From NCBI RefSeq assembly GCF_001424945.1, contig NZ_LMCW01000025.1:7784-47248 (forward strand): DNA of 39,465 nt. The letters are read 5' to 3'. The notes beneath the pieces are model-generated. The model made no database searches. It had not been told where the DNA came from and saw only the letters and a list, made by a program, of their open reading frames with translations. The stretch is from Rhizobium sp. Root1203. Lineage in GTDB: Bacteria > Pseudomonadota > Alphaproteobacteria > Rhizobiales > Rhizobiaceae. The translations under genes and the position numbers were made by a program. Shown here one piece after another: positions 1-8,256 of this stretch (positions within the stretch are counted from its first letter, which is position 1; every line of letters starts with the position of its first letter).

Positions 1-304
1 CGATCGCATCCCTGCCATCTGCCGCAAAAACATAGCGTTCCGACAACCCTGTCGTTGCCGATAGCCGATTGCAGAAGCGAGCGGCATCAAGCCACGAGAC
101 AGTCTCGACCGGATGATGGTCCGTCGCTGTTGATAACGGCGCTCCACTCATCACCTGACTGTAGAGCGACTGCGTTACCGGATAGCGGCAAATCAGAAAC
201 GGCAAGATAGCCACACTCCATGACTTCCCGGTTCGGTCATCGCGCAACGCGATTGTCCCGCCGTCAACGGCCACCATATGCTGGCTAAAAGTCTCTAAAT
301 CCAA
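1..304 (-). CDS. Formylglycine-generating-enzyme (SUMF1/FGE-sulfatase) domain protein, partial
   Basis: The start of a minus-strand gene whose 3' part lies outside the window. Translation gives a short lead-in, then MVAVDGGTIAL, RYPVTQSLYSQVM and PVETVSWLDAARFCNRLS followed by GLSERYVFA. These are the N-terminal blocks of the FGE-sulfatase fold (usually MVxIPGGxFxMG, PVTNxQYxxF, PVxxVSWxDAxxFCxWL). Members oxidise a sulfatase cysteine to formylglycine, or serve as non-catalytic or C-type-lectin-like domains; the catalytic cysteines would lie in the missing part, so activity cannot be judged. I chose the TTG at 304 because an AGAGGG-like ribosome site precedes it; the ATG at 277 is the alternative. 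The first glycine-rich block reads DGGTIALRDD, weaker than the usual form. Domain call fairly sure, function open. Confidence 0.72.
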   Translation of the reverse strand, partial: MDLETFSQHMVAVDGGTIALRDDRTGKSWSVAILPFLICRYPVTQSLYSQVMSGAPLSTATDHHPVETVSWLDAARFCNRLSATTGLSERYVFAADGRDAI

Positions 305-611
305 CGTTTCCCTCTTCCGTGAAAATCTTACTCGCAAAAACTACCATGTCGCGAAAATCCCGGCAGGATTCTTCACCCAACCGTCTCTATGCCCAATTCA
401 CTGACGCCGCGTTTATGTGACATCACCCGTCAGCGTCGTCCCGCGTGACCAGGCGCGCATGGAGCGTAAGCCAGTTGCCGCGGCTCTTCAAGCGCTCGAC
501 CCGCACATAGCCAACCACGCGATGATCCTTGAGAAGCATACCGCCGTGCGCAACGGGCGCGTCCACGACGGCAAGGTCATGGTGATGCGGTCGAACTTTC
601 CCGCGGACGGA
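305..611. other. Gap between FGE-like gene and sdpI-like gene; possible coding remnant on minus strand
   Basis: No convincing complete gene. On the minus strand the frame directly after the sdpI-like stop codon stays open for about 63 codons (to a TGA at 423-425) with GC-rich third positions and a protein-like composition (for example DHRVVGYVRVERLKSRGNW). It has no good start codon or ribosome site. It may be a remnant of a gene whose 5' end was lost, or chance openness in GC-rich DNA. Confidence 0.25.
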
Positions 612-1265
612 TTAACCGACTCTTGCTCTGAGCTTCGCGAGGCGATAGGAGTAGATGTGCCCAGCAGTGATGGGGACAATCACGCAGACAATGATCCACC
701 AGATCAGCAGATTGACCGGGGCCATAAATGCGGCGATGGCGAGCACGATGCCGCCGACGATAGATAGGAGCCCAGTGAATCGATGGGTCTCGTGCCAGTT
801 GACAGGGTCTGCCAATGTCGTGCGGGTGCGAAGGCCGGCGAAGCTGTTGGGCTGTGACTTTGGCATAGCGTTGCCTAGGACGACCAGCAAGCCCGCCACC
901 CCAAGCGAAAGCGCGCGGACAATGTCGACCTTGGTACCTATCCCGCTGAGCACGGTAACGACAGCGACGCAAAGGAAAATGCCGCTTAGCATTCCGAGCG
1001 CGGCGCGGGACATAGCGCGGCTTCGCTCGACCTGCCAGCTCGGCGCAAAACGGGCGATCGCGAGGAAGAGACCCCAAACAGCGGCAAGAACGAGTATCGG
1101 CATTGCCAGCGCGATGTCCCTGGGGGCAAAGCCGTCGGCCTCACCATTGGGTCCCCAGTGGACGGGGAGCGAGATCCCGGCTGGAACCACGAGATAGCCG
1201 ATTACAGTCGTGACAAGAGTGAGTATGAAGAGCGCCAGAACAAGCGGGCTGACATAGGATTTCAT
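612..1265 (-). CDS. sdpI: SdpI-family integral membrane protein (immunity-type, DUF1648)
   Basis: A 217-residue protein with six hydrophobic segments. The N-terminal part is a DUF1648-type segment: a first membrane helix, then LPVHWGPNGEADGF, the family's P-x-H-x-x-x-x-G-x-x-D/N signature. The C-terminal half carries the SdpI signature: GNAMPKSQPNSFAGLRTRTTLADPVNWHETHRFTG. In Bacillus subtilis SdpI is both the immunity protein against the SDP cannibalism toxin and a receptor that sequesters the repressor SdpR at the membrane. Here it follows an SdpR-like gene, whose last codons overlap its ATG by 4 bp, so the two are co-translated. No SDP toxin gene is visible nearby, so the role may be resistance to a foreign toxin or envelope stress signalling. 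Length matches the family. Family call firm, function inferred. Confidence 0.85.
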   Translation of the reverse strand: MKSYVSPLVLALFILTLVTTVIGYLVVPAGISLPVHWGPNGEADGFAPRDIALAMPILVLAAVWGLFLAIARFAPSWQVERSRAMSRAALGMLSGIFLCVAVVTVLSGIGTKVDIVRALSLGVAGLLVVLGNAMPKSQPNSFAGLRTRTTLADPVNWHETHRFTGLLSIVGGIVLAIAAFMAPVNLLIWWIIVCVIVPITAGHIYSYRLAKLRARVG

Positions 1266-1531
1266 AAATTAGGCTCCCGGAAAGCGAGAAAGGCGGAGAG
1301 AGCCTCCTCGAGGATGGAGATGTTGAGGTGATAGATCAGGCTGTTGCCCCGCCGCTCCACGGTGACTAAATTGGCCTCTCGGAGCTTGGCGAAGTGCACC
1401 GATAGCGTCGGTTTGGTTAGGTCGAAACGATTGGCCAGATCCCCTGCAGAAAAAGGCCCCGCTCGGAGCAAGCGAAGGATCTCCCGACGGACAGGATGGG
1501 ACAGAGCTTCGAAAATGGCATTGATCGTCAT
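1262..1531 (-). CDS. sdpR: SdpR-like ArsR-family transcriptional repressor
   Basis: An 89-residue winged-helix protein. It opens with IFEALSHPVRREILRLLRAG, the first helices of ArsR/SmtB repressors, followed by the recognition region FSAGDLANRFDLTKPTLSVHFAKLREANLV and the wing VERRGNSLIYHL. No cysteine or histidine metal-site motif is present, as expected for the SdpR subgroup, which responds to the SdpI membrane partner rather than to metal. It lies directly upstream of and overlaps the sdpI-like gene. A perfect palindrome of two 14-bp arms ends one base from its start codon, strongly suggesting autorepression. The palindrome occupies the place of the ribosome site, leaving only a weak TTAGAG. 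The start matches the normal N-terminus of the family. Confidence 0.88.
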   Translation of the reverse strand: MTINAIFEALSHPVRREILRLLRAGPFSAGDLANRFDLTKPTLSVHFAKLREANLVTVERRGNSLIYHLNISILEEALSAFLAFREPNL

Positions 1532-1565
1532 TGACTCTAATTAGAGATAAATCTAATTAGAGTCA
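1532..1565. promoter_or_regulatory. Perfect palindromic operator at the sdpR start codon
   Basis: Arms TGACTCTAATTAGA (1532-1545) and TCTAATTAGAGTCA (1552-1565) are exact reverse complements separated by GATAAA. The palindrome abuts the sdpR start codon at 1531. ArsR-family repressors bind such AT-rich dyads in their own promoters, so this is the likely autoregulatory operator. It would also mask the ribosome site on the mRNA if a hairpin forms. Confidence 0.85.
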
Positions 1566-1777
1566 AGACTAATTCGTGGAGCGCTGATAGATGGGTCGGT
1601 TCCGGCTGGGGGAAAGATGACAATCGGTAGGAAAGCGGCTGGCTGAGATCATGCGGTCGCATCTCCGAGATCAACATGGTGAACACTATCCGAACCGTTC
1701 TCCTAAATGTGAAGGTTTCACTTTTTCAATAGCGTAACTCACTCGCGTTATGTTTGCGTGGAATAGGGAGAACGCCC

Positions 1778-2518
1778 ATGCCGCGCAGACGGTTTGCCAC
1801 CTACACCAGCATGCTCACGGCCGCGATGGTCGCATTTATCCTTGGCTTCCCATTTCTGCTGGTTGCCTTCGCACGCGCGACCCACTGTGCGCCGGACACC
1901 TGTGGAGCAGTCGGGCTCGTTTTCGGGTTATACGGTCGGATGCTCAGCGTCCTAATATACGGCACCGCAATGCTGACCGTCATATCCGCTCGCTGCAGAC
2001 GCGCTGGATTGAGTTCTTGGTGGGTTGTCGCGTCGCTTTTCTGGCTGCTTGCCGCCCGTGACGTTCTGATGACAGGCCTGAATTCCTGGGCCGTGGGCTT
2101 TTCCTTGGGAATCCTGTCGTTCCAATGGCCGATAACGCTGATCTTCTTCTTCGCCTTCGTTACCTTCCTCTCACTCTGGAAAGGCTCCGACGAGAACGGA
2201 AGTGAACCACCGCGAAGGAGCTGGAAGATGGCCCATGTGAGCGCGGCCTTATCTGCGATCATCGGCGTCGTCATGTGCATCCCGCTTTTTGTGACACTTG
2301 CGTGGATTGGCGGACTTAGGCTGATCAGCCCGCAGAGCATTACTATGTTTCCCCAACATTATCTCTACGTCCGCATCGGGACGCATTTCATGACCCTCAC
2401 GACCGCGCTCTGGTTGCTCCTGTTGGTCTTTGCGGGCGCATTGAGGCACATCCTTGTTTCGCAACGTCGTGAAAGTCTCGAAGTGCCTCCTACGAGATTT
2501 TCGCGCCCGGTTTCGTAG
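1778..2518 (+). CDS. Polytopic membrane protein of unknown function
   Basis: A 246-residue protein with about six hydrophobic segments, separated by short basic loops and one hydrophilic loop near residues 140-150 (KGSDENGSEPPRRSWK). A fragment CRRAGLSSWWVVASLF loosely resembles the R-x-x-G-x-S-x-W-W motif of DUF805 inner-membrane proteins, but the rest cannot be assigned. I chose the ATG at 1778 because AGGGAG sits 9-14 bases before it; a longer in-frame start at 1754 (TTG) lacks such a site. It stands alone, divergent from the sdpRI pair, and no function is proposed. Confidence 0.6.
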   Translation: MPRRRFATYTSMLTAAMVAFILGFPFLLVAFARATHCAPDTCGAVGLVFGLYGRMLSVLIYGTAMLTVISARCRRAGLSSWWVVASLFWLLAARDVLMTGLNSWAVGFSLGILSFQWPITLIFFFAFVTFLSLWKGSDENGSEPPRRSWKMAHVSAALSAIIGVVMCIPLFVTLAWIGGLRLISPQSITMFPQHYLYVRIGTHFMTLTTALWLLLLVFAGALRHILVSQRRESLEVPPTRFSRPVS

Positions 2519-2736
2519 CCGGGGCGACGAAGCTTCCCGCTCGAACGGGTGTGCCGTTGCAATCCGAGGACGGCGCTGAGGCAACCGTCGAAAAGCTACT
2601 CGCTGCATGGAGAAATGGCAGTCGCTCCTCAAGTTTCGTCGAACTGAAGTCCGCATAGGGCCGAAAGCCGTTACGGCAAGATTGAGCCAGAAGCGGCCAT
2701 TGCGGGAATCGACGAAATTGTATTGATTTATAGGTT

Positions 2737-3624
2737 GTGACAGCTACGGCGGCATGGAGCAGCAGTGTGCATGACCTTCTTTTTCGATCAGATTATGCCC
2801 ATTCCCAAGATGGCTTGAGCGAACTGGGCGCTCTGATCCTCGATGTCTTCGACGTTGACATTACGGCTGTTGATCGCTTTGGCCACGATCCAAGCGTTGT
2901 CGCCTTCGGCTGGTGGAAGGGGGAGCGTCTGGTTGCGAATGTGAGCCTTTATGAGCGGCGGCTCTGGCTTGCAGGTCAGCAGGTCGTTGCGTTCGGCGTT
3001 CAATCTGTTGCCACGCGCCCAGAATGGCGTAGGAAAGGGCTTTTTAATGACCTGATAATACGGGCTCTGCACTACGCTGATCAGCGGTCAGAACTCGTTA
3101 TCCTTGCAACTGGGACACCCGATTTATACAGGCGTTTTGGGTTTCGCCAAGTCGAGGAAACCCGATTCATTTCAACACTTGTTCCGCGCTCCTCGACAGC
3201 GACCGGCCGTGAGCTATCTTTGGACAGCGACGACGACCTCGCACTTCTCAATCATGCTTTTTCCAACCGGGCACCAACGTCGAGACTGGCCTCGGCGTGT
3301 GACCATCCGGCGCTGTTCATGCTGAGAGCGCACTTGACGCCTGAGATCAGGTTAATCCACCTCTCAGAAATAAACGCAGTGGTCGCTATCAAGGAGGATG
3401 CATCTTCTCTGGTCATCCTCGATATTGTCGCCCCACAAATACCTTCCGTCGATGAAGTCGTCGGTGCAATCGCCTTCACCGGCCAGCAATTGGAGGTGCA
3501 TTTGACGCCGGATTGCTTGTCTTGGCAGCCTTACGAAAAACAGCATGTCGACAATGGATACATGGTGCGCGGTCCGTTTGCTCCAGAGGGGCACGCCTTT
3601 ATGTTATCCGACATGAGAATTTAG
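2737..3624 (+). CDS. GNAT-family N-acetyltransferase (Eis-like layout)
   Basis: A protein of about 295 residues. The GNAT core is in the first half: beta strands around VVAFGWWKGERLVANVSLYERRLWL, then the acetyl-CoA loop SVATRPEWRRKGLFNDLI (motif A, R-x-x-G-x-x) near residues 91-108, and LVILATGTPDLYRRFGF, the conserved end of the fold where the protein meets the CoA tail. The remaining 150 residues form a second region without a motif I recognise, which is the arrangement of Eis/enhanced-intracellular-survival-type acetyltransferases. The substrate cannot be read from sequence. The GTG at 2737 gives the longest version, but its ribosome site is poor; the GTG at 2767 is an alternative. No operon partner. 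Confidence 0.75.
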   Translation: MTATAAWSSSVHDLLFRSDYAHSQDGLSELGALILDVFDVDITAVDRFGHDPSVVAFGWWKGERLVANVSLYERRLWLAGQQVVAFGVQSVATRPEWRRKGLFNDLIIRALHYADQRSELVILATGTPDLYRRFGFRQVEETRFISTLVPRSSTATGRELSLDSDDDLALLNHAFSNRAPTSRLASACDHPALFMLRAHLTPEIRLIHLSEINAVVAIKEDASSLVILDIVAPQIPSVDEVVGAIAFTGQQLEVHLTPDCLSWQPYEKQHVDNGYMVRGPFAPEGHAFMLSDMRI

Positions 3625-3897
3625 GCAAAGTCAGCTTAGGGTCGACAGCGGACGAGGTTTTCATTTTGGGATGACCATTTGCGGGCATCAATCTCCCGTC
3701 AAAGCAATCCCCAAGAACGTGCGTGGCTGGCGAAAAAGCAAACAGCACAAAACTCACACGACCAGGAATATTCTTTTCGATAGCCGAGATGCTATATCCG
3801 GCACCGTGTCACTATCGCCGCAAACTTCCCAAAATAGCGAAGCATGACAAGCTGCGATACAGAACGCAATCAGCAGCGATGGGAAAAAAATAGATGG
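3625..3897. other. Intergenic, nothing recognised
   Basis: Between the acetyltransferase and the convergent membrane-protein pair. No gene, repeat or clear terminator was found on either strand. Confidence 0.5.
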
Positions 3898-4302
3898 TCA
3901 CTCATCGTCGATCCTTCGGCTTCCAAGCAAGAAGCCTGTGGTGTGACCGATAGCCACTCCCATGGAGAGAATGACGATCAGCGCGAACACATTCGTCCAT
4001 TGAGCAACGGCGAAAATGACGAGCCAAAAGAAAAGCACCAATGGAACCGTGAAGCTTGAGAAGACAGCAAACAGGATCAGCAACACGATAAACGTCCCTC
4101 CGACATCTTCTAAGAATTCCACCTTGGTGATTGTCAGGGCTAGAATGCCGAGTACCGAAAGAAAGATTGGTGCCGCCATTCTGGCTTGAAATGCGCGAGG
4201 ACCCATGCGGCCCCGCTTGCGGCGGCGTCCCGTCGAGGTGGCGGTCAAAATAAAGACGACGATTCCCAATAGACAGGCAATGACCGTAGGAAATGTGATC
4301 AT
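3898..4302 (-). CDS. Small four-helix membrane protein, unknown function
   Basis: A 134-residue protein with four hydrophobic segments: residues 3-22, a stretch near 45-60, one near 68-92 and one near 95-122. A strongly basic loop (GRRRKRGRMGPR) follows helix 1. It ends in an acidic tail after GSRR. Its ATG overlaps the stop of the small gene before it, so the two are probably co-translated. I recognise no family. Confidence 0.5.
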   Translation of the reverse strand: MITFPTVIACLLGIVVFILTATSTGRRRKRGRMGPRAFQARMAAPIFLSVLGILALTITKVEFLEDVGGTFIVLLILFAVFSSFTVPLVLFFWLVIFAVAQWTNVFALIVILSMGVAIGHTTGFLLGSRRIDDE

Positions 4303-4481
4303 CTACCCTCCACCGCTCTACTACACTTCACAACTCTCGACACACGAGTTGGAACTGCCAGACGCGATTGATATCGCAAGCTGACGGCCAGTGCGAGAAG
4401 GATGACATCGTTGTCCTTCTCCAGCTCCTTCAATGCACCGATGACGATTTGCATGATTGTCGCGTTATAGCGTTCGTTCAC
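4299..4481 (-). CDS. Small hypothetical protein co-translated with membrane protein
   Basis: Sixty residues, with an amphipathic start (IMQIVIGALKELEKDNDVILLALAVSLRYQ) and a basic tail. Support is limited to the ATGA-type overlap with the downstream membrane protein. No family is recognised and it may be spurious. Confidence 0.35.
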   Translation of the reverse strand: MNERYNATIMQIVIGALKELEKDNDVILLALAVSLRYQSRLAVPTRVSRVVKCSRAVEGR

Positions 4482-4562
4482 TTTGGCGGCCTGTCGGTAT
4501 GTAATAATCTCCGCAAGCCTTTCACACGGTTACGATGGCAGTATTTAAATCCGCGATTTGTT

Positions 4563-5177
4563 TTAAAAACTGAAAGTCGCAATCATCTTTCCGACAGGCT
4601 CGGGAAAACGCCAACGAACCCCGATTGTCCTTCCATCGGCTTGTTTCACCTCGCCTTTTTCAAAGTCGCCTATTGTCAAAAGCGCAACGGTTGCGACCTG
4701 GCTCCCAATGACCTTTAAATCTACGACTCTTTCAGGAGGTCCGCACCCCTTCTTCGTGTCGGGACATATCCATCCATCCGAGTGTATCCTGGCGACAGGA
4801 GTAAAGCTGCTGTTAGACGATCCACCGAAGAACGATAACCGTTCCCTCAATGGGTACCAGTCAGTACCAACGGTGATCTCGTCGAATAGGTTGTCAGCCT
4901 TATCGGCTGAAAAGTCGTTGTAATTTGTGAGAACCCTGGAAAGCCCAACCATCATCAGGGTCACCCGCTTACCTGCAAATTCGCAGTCAATCCAGACCGG
5001 ACGTGTTTCATGATCCGTGTCGCTGAGAACGGTTGGATCATTTCGCTTAACGCACGCCGAATCGACAGAAATTGTGGCGTTGTTCGGCCCTTCAATTGTC
5101 CACGTCTCTCCCACTGAAACTCGTGGAAGCAGCGTCGTACCTAACAACAAAATCGCATAGCAAAACCGAACTCTCAT
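4563..5177 (-). CDS. Secreted/periplasmic protein of unknown function
   Basis: About 204 residues. The N-terminus MRVRFCYAILLLGTTLLPRVSVGE has a basic start and hydrophobic core ending in a likely signal-peptidase I site (SVG-E or nearby). The mature part is beta-rich and contains paired cysteines (DSACVKR, IDCEFAG, GWICPDTKKGCGPP), consistent with disulphides outside the cytoplasm. I chose the ATG at 5177 because GTGGAGG precedes it at good spacing; the longer in-frame ATG at 5204 would put residues before the signal peptide. No known domain is recognised. It is a single gene with a convergent neighbour. Confidence 0.6.
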   Translation of the reverse strand: MRVRFCYAILLLGTTLLPRVSVGETWTIEGPNNATISVDSACVKRNDPTVLSDTDHETRPVWIDCEFAGKRVTLMMVGLSRVLTNYNDFSADKADNLFDEITVGTDWYPLRERLSFFGGSSNSSFTPVARIHSDGWICPDTKKGCGPPERVVDLKVIGSQVATVALLTIGDFEKGEVKQADGRTIGVRWRFPEPVGKMIATFSF

Positions 5178-5410
5178 CGTGCCCCGTCCTCCACCTGCTT
5201 GCAACCAGCGCCGATCCTCAGGTATAGCCGCCGCTCGTTTTCGACTGATTAAGGCGATGATTCAAATGTCGGAAGAAGTCTGCTTCGGGCCGACCGCCGC
5301 CCTGGCAGGATTGCGCCAAGGGCAGTTCATATTTCACGGATCGTTGCAACTTATGATAATTTCGAGTAGCCCAAAGTCGCCGCGAATTTTGCCCTTCAGA
5401 TGGGAGTCGA

Positions 5411-5689
5411 ATGTCGAAACTCAACATCTATAGATCGATATTGATTATTTGCCTTGCGGCCATCGTATATGTCTGGCCCTTTGCGGCGCTTATAATTGCG
5501 GGCTGGTGGATGACGGCCCTCATCGGTGTTTGGGCGAAGAAAGTCGACCCCTCGCACGGAGAAAGTTCAATCTCTCAGATTATAAACGGTGACTCTTTCG
5601 GAGCGTTGTCGGCCTGGCTTGGTCTTTGGAATGGGTTCTACGTCTGGAAAGACTTGGATCACGACTACCATCGCCGAAATCGCGAGTGA
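5411..5689 (+). CDS. Small membrane protein, unknown function
   Basis: Ninety-two residues with one long hydrophobic stretch (IYRSILIICLAAIVYVWPFA followed by ALIIAGWWMTALIGVWA), likely two helices or a hairpin, and a charged C-terminus ending in DLDHDYHRRNRE. GGGAG lies six bases before the ATG, so initiation looks genuine. The aromatic W-rich second segment loosely recalls small phage superinfection-immunity membrane proteins, but similarity is too weak to name it. Confidence 0.45.
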   Translation: MSKLNIYRSILIICLAAIVYVWPFAALIIAGWWMTALIGVWAKKVDPSHGESSISQIINGDSFGALSAWLGLWNGFYVWKDLDHDYHRRNRE

Positions 5690-5800
5690 TGCCTGAAGGC
5701 CGCTTCGGGCCGAGAGCAGCAATTGCAAACTAAGTCCAGTGGCCTCGTCGGGCTGGTGATCGGTAGTGACGGCATCGATTATTCAGGAAATGGAGTGATC

Positions 5801-6346
5801 ATGAAATACCTTCAAACGATCGCTGTAACCCATATGGCCGTGCTCGTCGCCAGCTCGCCAGCTATGGCCTGTCTTGTATCGAAACCGCTGCACCCTTCGG
5901 ATTTCACCACGGCCGAAATCATCATCGTCGGCCGCGTCACTAACTACGAGGCAGTAGCTGATCCCATTGCTACGGAAAGAACAAGGCGGTTGCTCGAAAC
6001 GTCTCCTAGTAGGCGGCTCCGTGCGAAGGATTACAAATCGATATCTTATGGCAGACTCGACCTCGAGATAGATGACGTCCTCAAGGGAAAACTACCAGCA
6101 CAGTTCGCCATATATTGGCTACCAGGGACCGCCGGCCCGTCCGACACCCTCGCACCTGGTCGCTATATCCTCGGCCTTGGAAGGGTGGATACGCTCTCCA
6201 CGCATTACGAGAATCGCCTACTGCTACTCCCGCTTGACGCTTTGACGATTGGGGAAAAGGCATGTGCGGGAGCGTTCATAACGCAATATTCAAGTGAGCT
6301 GGGCAAAAAGGTGGGGGAACTTCTTAAAGTTCATCCGCAGCCTTAG
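5801..6346 (+). CDS. Secreted protein, possible TIMP-like (OB-fold) protein
   Basis: About 181 residues. The signal peptide is MKYLQTIAVTHMAVLVASSPAMA, with cleavage just before Cys (AMA-C) at the likely mature N-terminus. The mature start C-L-V, then IIIVGRVTNYEAV, and later YGRLDLEIDDVLKGKLP, follow a pattern often seen in bacterial TIMP/NTR-like OB-fold proteins (an exposed N-terminal Cys, a V-x-G-x-V strand and an I/V-x-x-V-L-K-G strand). A second cysteine near the C-terminus (GEKACAGAF) could pair with the first. The ATG at 5801 is preceded by GGAG; the longer in-frame start at 5723 would bury the signal peptide. Fold call tentative. Confidence 0.5.
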   Translation: MKYLQTIAVTHMAVLVASSPAMACLVSKPLHPSDFTTAEIIIVGRVTNYEAVADPIATERTRRLLETSPSRRLRAKDYKSISYGRLDLEIDDVLKGKLPAQFAIYWLPGTAGPSDTLAPGRYILGLGRVDTLSTHYENRLLLLPLDALTIGEKACAGAFITQYSSELGKKVGELLKVHPQP

Positions 6347-6647
6347 GCCGTGTGGATTGATATCACCAAACCTCTGGCCGCTGGGATGTCCCCTTCTCTA
6401 ATCGGGGATTTGGGTCAAGCTCTTTCTTTCTGATCCTTGATGGCCTGATCGTTCACGCGAGTTACGCTTCTCTTCGCAGTCTATTGGCTCCGTTTCGTTT
6501 AGAGCCGCTGCACGCATGCATGGGATCAGGGTCTGGAAAGCCTCGCTTAGGGACGCGCTCGAAGCGCAGCGGACATAATCGGCTTCATCCATCCCGTCGT
6601 CCGCATGGGACGATCCGGCCAGGATCGGAATCTTTGGCTGTCTTAGT
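6347..6647. other. Intergenic, likely degraded insertion-sequence flank
   Basis: No intact gene is seen. The stretch directly abuts the C-terminal end of an IS110-type transposase remnant and may include that element's decayed terminal region, but I cannot define an end. Confidence 0.35.
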
Positions 6648-6938
6648 TCATGCTGCAGCCTCCGATCCGAACCGGAACTCTGTGCCGTCGATCCACATGC
6701 GATGGAGCAAGACAGCAATTTTGCGCGCAACAGCGACGATGGCTCACCGCCTTCCTTTGGTTTTCATGAGGCGCATACCCCATGCTTTCAAGCTGCTCCA
6801 AGCGATCGATGACATGAGCATCGCGTTGGCCGCAGCGTAGAGCGTTGCGCGTGCATCGGCGTCACCGGCGTGTGAGATGCGGCCAGGATTATCTTTTTCA
6901 CCAGATTGGAAGCGTCGCGGTGTTAATCCGAAGTGTCG
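6648..6938 (-). pseudogene. IS110-family transposase, C-terminal remnant
   Basis: The minus-strand translation reads HFGLTPRRFQSGEKDNPGRI, then SHAGDADARATLYAAANAML, SLKAWGMRLMKTKGRR, a TGA stop (6744-6746), and in the same frame AIVAVARKIAVLLHRMWIDG and TEFRFGSEAAA before the terminal stop at 6648. This is the Transposase_20 (IS116/IS110/IS902) C-terminal domain, in which the conserved Ser-containing active region is followed by exactly this R-x-A-x-V-A-x-A-R-K-x-A-x-x-L-H-x-M-W block. The N-terminal DEDD domain is missing and the fragment begins a few bases from the trbI stop codon. It is inactive and marks a past insertion or recombination at the end of the trb operon. Confidence 0.85.
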
Positions 6939-6942
6939 GACT

Positions 6943-8241
6943 TTAACCCCCGTAGTTGCCCGGGAAAATGATGTCCTGATCTATGAGCACATCGAACCTG
7001 TATCCTGGCCTGATCTTGATCGTCGGCTGGACATTGAGGTTTTTCGAGATGGTCTGCTCGGCGACACGTCCAAAAGTTTCGGCGAAATTCCGACGCGCGG
7101 CGTCTGAGGCCGAGTCCTGCGTGGCAAGCGTTGAACTCTCAGGCATCGACATGTCTACCCCCGTCCCAATCAGCGCGACGAGCGCGGCCGAGCCGAAGGT
7201 CCTGACATAGTGGTTATCGACCTTGTCGTTGAAACCGCTATAACCTTCCGCGTCGGTCCCGGCCATACCGCCGATCTGAAGGGTCGAACCATTGGGGAAG
7301 ATAATGTCGGTCCAGACGACGAGGACGCGGTTCTGGCCGAACGACACCTTGCTGTCGTAACGACCAAGAAGCTTCGTGCCTTGCGGCACAAGCGTGTAGT
7401 GCCCGGTCGCGCTGTCATAGACGTTCTGGCTGATCTGGGCAGTGATGCGGCCCGGCAGATCGGAATTGATACCTGATATCAGTGTCGCGGGTATTACCGA
7501 ACCCCGTTTCAGTTCGTAACGTGACTGCTGAGGCACGACCTGATTGGGCAGGTAGCCGAGATCCTTGATATCTGCATTGAAGAAATCTTCCTTGGACGCT
7601 TGTCCATTCTGATCGACCTGACCCGCAGCGCCCGCTCTCAAAGCTGCGGCATATAGATCCTGCGAGCCATTCGTCGCGCTGTTCGATCGACGCGGTGCGG
7701 CGGACGCGGCGCCTGGCGCTTGCGCCGAGGCGTCGGCGATGTCGACTTTCAACGGGGAGTCGAGGGCAGCTCCCCTTGCCTGAAGGCGCGCCATGCGTTG
7801 GCGCTGCTGTTCACGAAAGATCTGTTCCCGCTGTTCGCGAAGCATCCTGGCATTCCACTCCTCATCCGATTCCATGCGGGACCTGCGGGGCTCCCGTGGT
7901 TCGACCTTCGGTTCTGTCTCCACCGGGCGGGCAGCTTCCTGCTGCTGCGGGACCGGGGTTGGCTGAAACACCGGCTGCTGTTCCTCCCGGTCGCCGATAA
8001 TTCCATCTTTGACACCCCGCTTCAGCTGATCGGCGAAGGTCGAAGCCGGCGTGCCGGACTGGTTTTCGTTCGGGTCATGCTGCCCAAACCTCAGGCCACG
8101 TGAGGACAGGCCGTAAACGAGAACGGCAAAGAACAGAACCAGGATGCCGATGCCGACGAACAGGGGCATGCGATTTAGGCGCTTCATTCCTTTCTCGTCA
8201 GCAGACTGATTGGACGTTCCCAGTTGCAGCGATTGGACCAT
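6943..8241 (-). CDS. trbI: TrbI, VirB10-like type IV secretion protein
   Basis: 432 residues. A cytoplasmic N-terminus is followed by one membrane helix near residues 28-48 (MPLFVGIGILVLFFAVLVYGLSS), a long Pro/Gln/Arg-rich spacer (roughly 60-200), then the conserved VirB10/TrbI beta-barrel domain (ELKRGSVIPATLISGINSDLPG ... VPQGTKLLGRYD ... IFPNGSTLQI ... IKIRPGYRFDVLIDQDIIFP). VirB10 proteins span from the inner membrane to the outer-membrane pore of the mating channel and link ATPase energy to it. Last gene of the trb operon, start preceded by GGCGGAG. An IS110 remnant begins just after its stop, yet the C-terminal signature is intact, so the gene appears functional. Confidence 0.93.
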   Translation of the reverse strand: MVQSLQLGTSNQSADEKGMKRLNRMPLFVGIGILVLFFAVLVYGLSSRGLRFGQHDPNENQSGTPASTFADQLKRGVKDGIIGDREEQQPVFQPTPVPQQQEAARPVETEPKVEPREPRRSRMESDEEWNARMLREQREQIFREQQRQRMARLQARGAALDSPLKVDIADASAQAPGAASAAPRRSNSATNGSQDLYAAALRAGAAGQVDQNGQASKEDFFNADIKDLGYLPNQVVPQQSRYELKRGSVIPATLISGINSDLPGRITAQISQNVYDSATGHYTLVPQGTKLLGRYDSKVSFGQNRVLVVWTDIIFPNGSTLQIGGMAGTDAEGYSGFNDKVDNHYVRTFGSAALVALIGTGVDMSMPESSTLATQDSASDAARRNFAETFGRVAEQTISKNLNVQPTIKIRPGYRFDVLIDQDIIFPGNYGG

Positions 8242-8256
8242 TATCGTCTCCGCCTG

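Noticed and set aside
423..611. In-frame extension after the sdpI-like stop, a possible readthrough product
   Set aside because: The sdpI-like protein is already full length at 217 residues and no start or readthrough signal is visible; kept only as a possible remnant.
417..767. Plus-strand 116-residue open frame overlapping the sdpI-like gene
   Set aside because: Low-complexity His/Asp-rich product, no ribosome site, opposite to the clear sdpI-like gene for much of its length.
2249..2656. Minus-strand 135-residue frame
   Set aside because: Arg-rich shadow of the membrane protein gene on the other strand.
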